Positions 1-5,226 of a DNA stretch of 6,228 bases are shown here, piece after piece (position 1 is the stretch's first letter; every line of letters begins with the position of its first letter). The position numbers were made by a program, and so were the translations under genes. The notes beneath the pieces are model-generated. The model saw only the letters and a program-made list of their open reading frames with translations, did no database searches and had not been told where the DNA came from. The DNA is from Acidobacteriota bacterium (GTDB lineage Bacteria; Acidobacteriota; Holophagae; Thermotomaculales; Thermotomaculaceae). The stretch spans positions 1 to 6,228 of the forward strand of contig WFPG01000107.1 of NCBI GenBank assembly GCA_015487755.1, written 5' to 3'.

Positions 1-259
1 ACTTTCTTACAGTTTCTTCCACAAGTTCTATGTATTTTTCCATTGCTTCGGTTTGAGGCATTCCTTTCAATTCTTCCCATGCCTGGTACTTTGCGTACTC
101 TTTCATAGCCCAAACAGAAGGCTTTTCTCCCTTTACATCCCCTTCGGTAGCCTGTTTAAAAAGAGCATAGAGTTTCAGCAATGTTTCATTGTCCGGCTTC
201 TGTTTAAGGTTAAAAACCCTTTCCCTTGCCTTCTCAAACCTTTCTCTTAATTCTTCCAT
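1..259 (-). CDS. Acyl-CoA-binding protein (ACBP), 3' end cut by window edge
   Basis: Small soluble cytoplasmic protein that by family knowledge binds long-chain acyl-CoA esters in a four-helix bundle, buffering and delivering them to acyl-CoA-using enzymes. I translated it directly: the ATG is at 259-257 and 86 residues are readable before the edge; ACBPs are usually 86-90 residues, so only a few C-terminal residues are missing. Family landmarks with bovine equivalents: 'NLKQKP' 17-22, 'LYALFKQAT' 30-38 with Tyr31 (Y28) and Lys35 (K32), 'GDV' 40-42, Lys57 (K54) in 'AKYQAW' 56-61, 'LKGM' 64-67, and Tyr76 (Y73) in 'KYIELVEE' 75-82. All four ligand-contacting residues are kept, so it should bind acyl-CoA. 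An AGGTGAGA ribosome site sits just before the ATG. It starts 7 bases after the ychF stop, so it is the sixth gene of the leftward operon. ACBP is mainly eukaryotic and patchy in bacteria. Identity is very likely; the physiological partner is unknown. Confidence 0.93.
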   Translation of the reverse strand, partial: MEELRERFEKARERVFNLKQKPDNETLLKLYALFKQATEGDVKGEKPSVWAMKEYAKYQAWEELKGMPQTEAMEKYIELVEETVRK

Positions 260-266
260 TTCTCAC

Positions 267-1340
267 CTACACATTAAACCTAAAGTTTATTATGTCTCCG
301 TCTTTGACAATGTAATCCTTGCCTTCAAGCCTGAGCAATCCCTTTTCCTTGCACTTTGCAAGGCTTTTTTCCTGAACAAAGTCGTCGTAATGGACAACCT
401 CTGCCCTTATAAAACCCCTTTCAATATCCGAGTGAATCGCCCCTGCCGCTTTCTGGGCATTTGTGCCTTCTTTTATTGTCCATGCACGGCACTCGTCTTC
501 CCCAACCGTGAAGAAAGAAATTAAGCCTAAAAGTGAATATGATTCCCTTATAATCAAATCCCTTGCAAGTGTTTTAATGCCGTACTCTTCCATAAACATC
601 TCTTTGTCTTCATCCTCAAGGCGGGAGATTTCTTCCTCAATCTTCCCCGAAATTGCAACAGCCTTTACCCCTTCCTTCTCCCCGAACTCACTATTAAACT
701 TTTCAAGGTATTCCCTGCCGTCATCTCCCTCGTCTGTGTTGAAGACGACAAGAATGGGTTTTAATGTTAAGAATTGAAAGCCTCTTATCTGCTTCATTTC
801 AAGGTGGTCAAACTCAATCTCTCTTAAAGGGGTAAGGTTTTCAAGTGCGTCTTTTATTTTCAAAAGTGTTTCAAACTCCTTCTTTTCCTGAGGGTTTTTT
901 GAAACCTTTACCTGTTTTTCAATTCTTTTTATCCTGTTTTCAACAATAACCTGGTCTGAAATAATAAACTCTTCCATTAAGTTTTGCAAATCCCTCATAG
1001 GGTCAACAGAGTTAAAGGGGTGGAAAACTCCGTCGTCGTGAAAAGCCCTGACAACTACAAGCAAAGCGTCTGTAACCTTAATCTGATTGACAAGTGCCGG
1101 GTCAATAGCCCCTTCCCCCTCAACCCCTGCAACATCAACATATTCAACCGTTGCGTTAACCTTTCTCTTGGGATTAAATATTTCAGTTAAAGTGTCAAGC
1201 CTTTTGTCCGGGACTTTAACATTGCCCATATTAACCTGCAACTTGTTTGCCCCGAATCCCGTCTCCGCTTCCTGACCCGTCAATGCGTTGAAAATTGTTG
1301 TCTTCCCGCTTTGTTTCAGCCCTATTATCCCTATCTTCAT
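267..1340 (-). CDS. ychF: YchF/OLA1-family P-loop NTPase (divergent variant, 357 aa)
   Basis: Obg-related NTPase of the TRAFAC class; family members bind ribosomes and prefer ATP. Order of parts: P-loop GLKQSGKTT at residues 7-15, G3 motif DVAG at 69-72, a helical coiled-coil insertion about 128-168, the YchF-type G4 motif NTDE at 201-204 (NxxE instead of NKxD, the hallmark of the ATP-preferring subfamily), G5-like ISGK 230-233, then a C-terminal TGS domain (DUF933) about 274-355 ending IINFRFNV. Length is close to the usual ~363 residues. Two oddities: the P-loop differs from the canonical GLPNVGKST, and the stretch between DxAG and 'TDA' is about four residues shorter than in canonical YchF, removing most of the usual 'LVKGASKGEGLG' switch II sequence. 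The ATG overlaps the citF stop (ATGA, 1337-1340) and has an AGGAAGAG site at 1343-1350. It may be a paralogue rather than the housekeeping copy. Family is firm; exact subgroup role is not. Confidence 0.92.
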   Translation of the reverse strand: MKIGIIGLKQSGKTTIFNALTGQEAETGFGANKLQVNMGNVKVPDKRLDTLTEIFNPKRKVNATVEYVDVAGVEGEGAIDPALVNQIKVTDALLVVVRAFHDDGVFHPFNSVDPMRDLQNLMEEFIISDQVIVENRIKRIEKQVKVSKNPQEKKEFETLLKIKDALENLTPLREIEFDHLEMKQIRGFQFLTLKPILVVFNTDEGDDGREYLEKFNSEFGEKEGVKAVAISGKIEEEISRLEDEDKEMFMEEYGIKTLARDLIIRESYSLLGLISFFTVGEDECRAWTIKEGTNAQKAAGAIHSDIERGFIRAEVVHYDDFVQEKSLAKCKEKGLLRLEGKDYIVKDGDIINFRFNV

Positions 1341-2908
1341 ATCTCTTCCTCGTTTACAACCAATTGCCTTACAACATCAATGACAGTGCCGTCTCTCCAC
1401 TCAATTGCCGCAACTACCCTGTCTGTCGTTTCAGGCTTAGGCGGTACCTTTCCGCCTACAATTTCGAGAGCCTTTTCCCTTAACTGCTCAATCGGAACAA
1501 TTGGAAGGGAAGAGTTTTTCAGCCTGTCTATTAAATCCTGCCTCTTCGGGTTTATCGCAATGCCGTATTCTGTAACAAGCACATCTATTGCCTCTCCGGG
1601 AGCGGTTACGGTGTAAACGGAATCAACTACAATGGGGTTTGTCTTTCTTACAAGAGGTGCGGTGATTATTGTCATATATGAATCCGTTGTATCCTGAAAC
1701 CCGCCTATTCCGTGCAAAAGCCAGCCGTCTGAATGGGTGTTAACATTAACATTGAAGTTTAAGTCAATCTCGGTTGCCCCTAAAACAGCAACCTTGACCA
1801 TTGAAGCAAAACAGCCCTTTGTGTGATAGCAGTAAGAGACAAAGGGGTTTGTATCTATATGGTTCGGGTTTTCCGCAAGGGATTTTACCCCTTCAAGGTC
1901 AAAAGACTGGCCGTCAAGTATAAACTTAACAAGCCCCTCTTTCAAAAGTTCAACAAGCAAACCTGTTGACCCTCCCCTTGCAAAGGCTGCAACGCAATTT
2001 TTCTCCCTCATGTACTCGCCAAGGTACTTAACAAATGCAAGGGACATTCCCCCCGCTCCTGCCTGAAAGGAGAAGTTAGGTTCGTCTAAAAGCCCTGAAT
2101 CCCTTACAAGTTGAGCAGCCCAGTTTGCAATCTTCAGCCTGTCTGGCACGGTTGTAATCTTTGTGGTTCCTGAAACTATCTTTGAAGGGTCTCCGAGGGA
2201 ATCTATTTTTACCACATAGTCAACATTTCCCCCCTGAATTGCCCACGGGAAGCACGGAAAATCAACAAGGTTGTCCGTTACAACAACAACATTGTCTGCG
2301 TATAAGGAATCTGCCAGAGCAAAGCCCAATGGCCCGCATGCGGAAGGGCCGTATAACCCGTTTGCATTGCCGTGTGCGTCTGCGGTCGGCGCTGCTATAA
2401 AGGCAACATCTATGTGCAAGTCTCCGTCCTGAATTGCCCTGTACCTTCCCCCGTGGCTTCTTAAAATAGCGGTTTTCTTAAACCCCCCGGCAGTGCACAA
2501 CTTGCCTATGGGCCCGTTCATTGAGCCTTCAATGTTTGCTATAACCCCGCTTTTTATATGCCTTATCAAAGGCTCGTGAACAGGGAATAGTGCACTGGGA
2601 GCAAGGGTTATGTCTTTAATCCCTCTTTCTGCAATCTTGTCAACAACAAGGTTTACAAGGACATCCCCGTTTCTTAAATGGTGGTGAAAGGATATTGTCA
2701 TGCCGTCTCTTAACGGCAATTTGTCAAGCACTTTGTCAATAGACTCAACAAGTTTATCCCCGGCTTTGTAATCCCCAGCGGAGGGAATAGGCGACCCCAC
2801 TTTTCTTCCTGAGGGTTTATGCTTGCCCCTTCCCTTAAATGGGACAACCTTTTTACCGTTTATCTCCTCCGGAATAAGCCTTCCGACGGCGTTTTTAACA
2901 AACTTCAT
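1337..2908 (-). CDS. citF: Citrate lyase alpha subunit / citrate CoA-transferase
   Basis: Alpha subunit of citrate lyase (EC 2.8.3.10), which exchanges the acetyl group on the acyl-carrier subunit for citrate, giving citryl-ACP that CitE then splits to oxaloacetate and acetyl-ACP. The 523-residue protein matches CitF end to end: N-terminal 'NAVGRLIPEEI' 6-16, SFHHHLRNGD 73-82, RSHGGR 150-155, HIDVAF 165-170, the Gly-rich FQAGAGGMSL 281-290, NPNHID 347-352, FNVNVNTHSDG 385-395, and C-terminal TDRVVA 495-500 with RDGTVIDVV 505-513. Length is close to the E. coli protein of just over 500 residues. No truncation or frameshift is seen. The ATG lies 2 bases after the yraN stop with AGGAGAG at 2914-2920. 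Unusually, citD, citE, citC, citG and citX are not next to it; yraN precedes and ychF follows. It may work with partners encoded elsewhere or as a free-standing CoA-transferase. Family assignment is firm, the in vivo reaction is inferred. Confidence 0.95.
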   Translation of the reverse strand: MKFVKNAVGRLIPEEINGKKVVPFKGRGKHKPSGRKVGSPIPSAGDYKAGDKLVESIDKVLDKLPLRDGMTISFHHHLRNGDVLVNLVVDKIAERGIKDITLAPSALFPVHEPLIRHIKSGVIANIEGSMNGPIGKLCTAGGFKKTAILRSHGGRYRAIQDGDLHIDVAFIAAPTADAHGNANGLYGPSACGPLGFALADSLYADNVVVVTDNLVDFPCFPWAIQGGNVDYVVKIDSLGDPSKIVSGTTKITTVPDRLKIANWAAQLVRDSGLLDEPNFSFQAGAGGMSLAFVKYLGEYMREKNCVAAFARGGSTGLLVELLKEGLVKFILDGQSFDLEGVKSLAENPNHIDTNPFVSYCYHTKGCFASMVKVAVLGATEIDLNFNVNVNTHSDGWLLHGIGGFQDTTDSYMTIITAPLVRKTNPIVVDSVYTVTAPGEAIDVLVTEYGIAINPKRQDLIDRLKNSSLPIVPIEQLREKALEIVGGKVPPKPETTDRVVAAIEWRDGTVIDVVRQLVVNEEEI

Positions 2909-2910
2909 AA

Positions 2911-3249
2911 TTACTCTCCTTCAAAAGCGTTTTTTATATGCTTTATTTTAAACCCGTTTATTGCCACAACATCAAACCTGAAATTTCCTTCAAGTTTTTT
3001 TTCTCTAATATACTGCTTTGCAGCCATTAAAATCTTTTTCCTCTTTCCTTCAGAAACAAATTCTTCCGCTCTTCCGAATCTATCGCTTTTCCTGTACTTT
3101 ACTTCAACAAAAACTGTTGTGTCTTTGTCTTTGCAGATTATATCAATCTCTCCAAGCCTTGTCCTATAGTTAAAACCTAAAATAGCATACCCTTTTAAAA
3201 AAAGGTAAAAACCTGAAACTTTTTCCCAGAAAAAGCCTTTAAATCTCAC
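2911..3249 (-). CDS. yraN: YraN / UPF0102 family nuclease-fold protein
   Basis: A 112-residue protein of the UPF0102 family, whose restriction-endonuclease-like fold resembles Holliday-junction resolvases; the cellular role is not settled. Visible signature: the N-terminal helix carries Glu9 in place of the family 'GExxA' glutamate, then 'GYAILGFNYRT' 20-30, GEIDII 33-38, FVEVKYR 47-53 (the E-x-K metal-binding core, Glu49 and Lys51), and FRFDVVAI 90-97. The start is GTG at 3249-3247, overlapping the TGA of the upstream gene as GTGA; the nearby ATG at 3251 is in the other frame and is followed at once by that stop. No Shine-Dalgarno sequence is visible before the GTG, which points to translational coupling with the upstream membrane-protein gene. 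The C-terminal region is slightly short compared with many homologues. The last codons (GAA GGA GAG TAA) double as the citF ribosome site. Confidence 0.9.
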   Translation of the reverse strand: MRFKGFFWEKVSGFYLFLKGYAILGFNYRTRLGEIDIICKDKDTTVFVEVKYRKSDRFGRAEEFVSEGKRKKILMAAKQYIREKKLEGNFRFDVVAINGFKIKHIKNAFEGE

Positions 3250-3458
3250 ATTGAAAGAAAGACAAGTTTTAAAATAACAAGCAATGTGCCTAAAATTGAA
3301 AAGAAAACCCCTATCTTTTTAGCAGTGGCTTTATCAACCCTTAATTCTTCGGGAAAATAACTTGCTGAACCGAAACCCTCATACATAAAATTAAACCCGA
3401 AAAAAATAATAAAGACAAAAAAAGTCATTTGAAGCACATGAAAAATCAAACTATTCAT
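3246..3458 (-). CDS. Two-helix small membrane protein, unknown function (70 aa)
   Basis: I do not recognise a family. The preferred start is the ATG at 3458-3456, because AGGAGGG at 3465-3471 lies 6 bases upstream; a longer frame to 3485 would add nine residues that simply read through this ribosome site. The 70-residue product has two hydrophobic segments, about residues 4-24 (Phe-rich, 'FFVFIIFFGFNF') and 50-68 ('GVFFSILGTLLVILKLVFL'). They are joined by a polar loop holding 'FPEELRVDKATAKK' 35-48 with net positive charge next to the second helix. It has no cysteines and no signal-peptide cleavage motif, so it is probably an inner-membrane hairpin with the loop in the cytoplasm. It overlaps the ferredoxin gene by 8 bases and yraN by 4, so it is an integral member of the operon and a real gene rather than a chance frame. 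Function is unknown. Confidence 0.78.
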   Translation of the reverse strand: MNSLIFHVLQMTFFVFIIFFGFNFMYEGFGSASYFPEELRVDKATAKKIGVFFSILGTLLVILKLVFLSM

Positions 3459-3720
3459 TGAACTCCCTCCTGATTTTTTCAACATCTTCCCCGTCGTCTC
3501 CGATTGCGTTTTCAGGACAGGAAAGCATAGCCTCCCTTACCGCCATCTCCCCGAACTTTCCGTCAGGCTGGGAAGTGACATAGGCGGTTTCCTCGTCCCA
3601 ATCAATATCAAAGTATCCTTCCCCCATTGATACGCAAACCTGACACATTGTGCAAAGTGTCCTGTCCACATAGTATTTCCCGGGGGCATTTCTCTTAGCC
3701 TTCTTTAACGGGTTAGGCAT
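3451..3720 (-). CDS. Single-cluster [4Fe-4S] ferredoxin (89 aa)
   Basis: Small soluble electron carrier. Four cysteines fit one [4Fe-4S] cluster: Cys23, Cys26 and Cys29 (CTMCQVC) plus Cys68 in the C-terminal 'SCPENAI'. The framing sequence, 'NAPGKYYVD' 11-19 and 'AIGDDG' 72-77, with a 'QP' at 51-52, matches from memory a ferredoxin family seen in several Gram-negative phyla. The common 'AP' after the third cysteine is replaced here by 'SMGEGYF' 31-37, a small deviation near the cluster. The start is the ATG at 3720-3718, preceded by a strong GAGGAGGAGGA site (3723-3733). A longer frame could start at a TTG further up (3741), but this lies on the predicted -10 box and is rejected. It is the first gene of the leftward operon. 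The tail (residues 77-89) is very acidic. The redox partner is not evident from its neighbours, though lpd is divergent next door. Confidence 0.9.
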   Translation of the reverse strand: MPNPLKKAKRNAPGKYYVDRTLCTMCQVCVSMGEGYFDIDWDEETAYVTSQPDGKFGEMAVREAMLSCPENAIGDDGEDVEKIRREFNE

Positions 3721-3722
3721 AA

Positions 3723-3733
3723 TCCTCCTCCTC
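3723..3733 (-). promoter_or_regulatory. Strong ribosome binding site deciding the ferredoxin start
   Basis: On the minus strand this reads GAGGAGGAGGA, a purine run with two tandem GGAGG cores ending 2 bases before the ATG at 3720. It picks the shorter ferredoxin start over the upstream TTG, which overlaps the promoter. With the predicted transcription start close by, the leader would be only about a dozen bases long. Confidence 0.8.
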
Positions 3734-3740
3734 AATTGCA

Positions 3741-3768
3741 ATTATATTAGATATACGCTTATTTTAAA
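3741..3768 (-). promoter_or_regulatory. Predicted sigma-70-type promoter of the ferredoxin-to-ACBP operon
   Basis: On the minus strand a perfect TATAAT -10 box lies at 3746-3741. A TTTAAA (4 of 6 matches to TTGACA) lies at 3768-3763 with a 16-base spacer. Transcription would begin around 3734, giving a very short leader straight into the ribosome site. This is the only sizeable gap upstream of the six leftward genes, so it is the natural operon promoter. The -35 is weak and the region is A+T-rich, so chance matches are possible. Confidence 0.55.
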
Positions 3769-3793
3769 CCAAAAAAGTTAAATTTAAGTTTTT

Positions 3794-3836
3794 TTATGAA
3801 AAAAATTAAAGTATATTTTAAGAGGCAAAAATTTTT
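3794..3836 (+). promoter_or_regulatory. Likely lpd-mazG promoter/leader region, boxes uncertain
   Basis: The plus-strand genes need a promoter in the interval 3721-3849. A TATATT at 3812-3817 is the best -10 candidate, followed by a leader of about 25-30 bases into the AAGGAG at 3837-3842. No convincing -35 sits 16-18 bases upstream; that stretch is a T-tract (3789-3795), which could act as an UP-like A/T element. The placement is by context more than by motif. Confidence 0.3.
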
Positions 3837-3849
3837 AAGGAGCATTGTT

Positions 3850-5217
3850 ATGGCAAAATTTGACCTTGTAATAATAGGGGCGGGGCCAGGCGGCTATGTG
3901 GCGGCAATCTATGGAGCACAAAACGGGTTAAAAACAGCAATTATAGAAAAAGGAGACAGATTAGGCGGAACATGCTTAAACATAGGCTGTATCCCCACAA
4001 AGGCTTACATTGAAACCGCAAAGTATTTAAGAAAGATAAAGTTTATGAAAGAGTTGGGCATTGAGGTAAAAGACTTCTCCTTTGACTTTAAAAAAGCGTC
4101 TAAAAGAAAAGACAGAATTGTAAATAAACTCACAAAAGGGGTTGAGTTTTTAATGGAGAAAAACAACATAGAGGTTATCAAAGGGACTGCATCTTTTATT
4201 GACAACACAACCCTAAAGGTAAACGATGAAGAGGTTGAGTTTGACAATTGCATAATAGCCACAGGCTCAAAACCTGCCGAACTTCCTCATATACACTTTG
4301 ACGGGGATTTTGTAATCTCTTCAACAGAGGCTTTATCCCTTGAATCCCTTCCCAAATCAATGGCAATAATCGGCGGCGGGGTAATAGGGGTTGAGTTTGC
4401 AAGCATACTGTCAGCATTCGGTGTTGAAGTTACAATTTTAGAATTGATGCCTCAACTTATCCCGGGAATGGACAAAGAGGCTGCCGAGATTTTAAAAAGC
4501 GAATTGAAAAAGCAAAAGGTTAAGGTTTTGACAGACACAAAGGTTTTGTCTGCAAAAAACGGCAAGGTTGAGTATGAGTTAAACGGAGAGAAAAAGGAGA
4601 TAGAGGTTGAAAAGGTTTTGCTTGCTGTGGGAAGAAAGCCTTTTACAAATGGCTTAAACCTTCACAATACGGACATTGTGCTTGAAAAGGGGCACATCAG
4701 GGTAAACCAAAGCCTTGAAACAGATGTTAAAGGCATTTACGCAATAGGGGATGTAATAGACACCCCCAAACTTGCCCACCTTGCCTCAAGGGAAGGGATA
4801 AAGGCCGTGAACAACATTTTAGGGGTTGAAGACAAAAAAGACATATACCTTTCCTGCCCGGGTGTGGTTTACTCTTACCCTGAAGCGGCTTTTGTGGGAA
4901 TGAGCATTGAAGACGCAAAGGAAAAGGGAATAGAGGCAGAAGAGGCAAAATTCCCGCTTACCGCAAACGGAAAGGCATACATTGAAGGGGTTAAAAACGG
5001 CTTTGTTAAGGTTGTTTACAGAAAAGACAATGAAAAACTTTTAGGGGTGCACATTGTAGGGGGGAACGCTTCAGAATTGATTTCAGAGTGTGCGGTTGCT
5101 ATTTCAAAGGGAATGAATGTTGAAGAGTTAAGCGGGGTAATTCACCCTCACCCGACAGTTTCGGAAAGCCTTATGGAAGCCTTTCACATAGCGGCAGGAT
5201 ACCCTATCCACATTTAA
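3850..5217 (+). CDS. lpdA: Dihydrolipoyl dehydrogenase (E3), FAD-dependent
   Basis: Flavoprotein disulfide reductase that reoxidises protein-bound dihydrolipoamide with NAD+, as the E3 part of 2-oxoacid dehydrogenase complexes or the L-protein of glycine cleavage. The 455 residues show FAD-binding GAGPGG 10-15, redox-active disulfide CLNIGC (Cys42, Cys47), ATGS 137-140, NAD-binding GGGVIG 175-180 with Glu198 at the end of the second strand (acidic, fits NAD rather than NADP), AIGD 298-301 for FAD, and the dimerisation domain with HPHPTVSE 432-439, whose His434 and Glu439 form the catalytic dyad across the dimer. There is no N-terminal lipoyl domain. The start is the ATG at 3850, with AAGGAG 7 bases before it (3837-3842); an in-frame ATG at 3796 would add 18 basic residues absent from the family. 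No E1, E2, GcvH or lipoate genes are adjacent, so it probably serves complexes encoded elsewhere. Confidence 0.96.
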   Translation: MAKFDLVIIGAGPGGYVAAIYGAQNGLKTAIIEKGDRLGGTCLNIGCIPTKAYIETAKYLRKIKFMKELGIEVKDFSFDFKKASKRKDRIVNKLTKGVEFLMEKNNIEVIKGTASFIDNTTLKVNDEEVEFDNCIIATGSKPAELPHIHFDGDFVISSTEALSLESLPKSMAIIGGGVIGVEFASILSAFGVEVTILELMPQLIPGMDKEAAEILKSELKKQKVKVLTDTKVLSAKNGKVEYELNGEKKEIEVEKVLLAVGRKPFTNGLNLHNTDIVLEKGHIRVNQSLETDVKGIYAIGDVIDTPKLAHLASREGIKAVNNILGVEDKKDIYLSCPGVVYSYPEAAFVGMSIEDAKEKGIEAEEAKFPLTANGKAYIEGVKNGFVKVVYRKDNEKLLGVHIVGGNASELISECAVAISKGMNVEELSGVIHPHPTVSESLMEAFHIAAGYPIHI

Positions 5218-5226
5218 GGAGAGACT

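Noticed and set aside
189..524. 111-residue plus-strand open frame opposite ychF and ACBP
   Set aside because: It lies antisense to ychF and the ACBP start, has no ribosome site or domain pattern, and both opposing genes have full family signatures. Other plus-strand frames within 53-3169 are rejected for the same reason.
2911..3249. yraN as a restriction or defence nuclease
   Set aside because: UPF0102/YraN is a widespread single-copy bacterial family with a resolvase-like fold; no methylase or specificity gene is nearby.
3459..3485. Nine extra residues at the start of the 70-residue membrane protein
   Set aside because: The added codons contain the ribosome site for the downstream ATG and lie within the ferredoxin coding sequence.
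3781..3814. Possible terminator hairpin: T-tract then A-tract around the ATG at 3796
   Set aside because: The inverted repeat is imperfect, made only of A/T pairs with no G+C stem, and lies between divergent promoters where no transcript needs to end. It is best read as A+T-rich promoter DNA.
3796..3849. Eighteen-residue N-terminal extension of lpd from the ATG at 3796
   Set aside because: It has no ribosome site; the AAGGAG at 3837-3842 points to 3850, and the family begins just before the GxGxxG motif. The Lys-rich extension looks like read-through of the A+T-rich leader.
4005..4417. Minus-strand open frames inside lpd
   Set aside because: These are mirror frames of a strongly conserved gene; their products are low-complexity Ser/Leu/Pro-rich strings without motifs. 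The same holds for minus-strand frames at 4727-4948 and within mazG (5477-5924).
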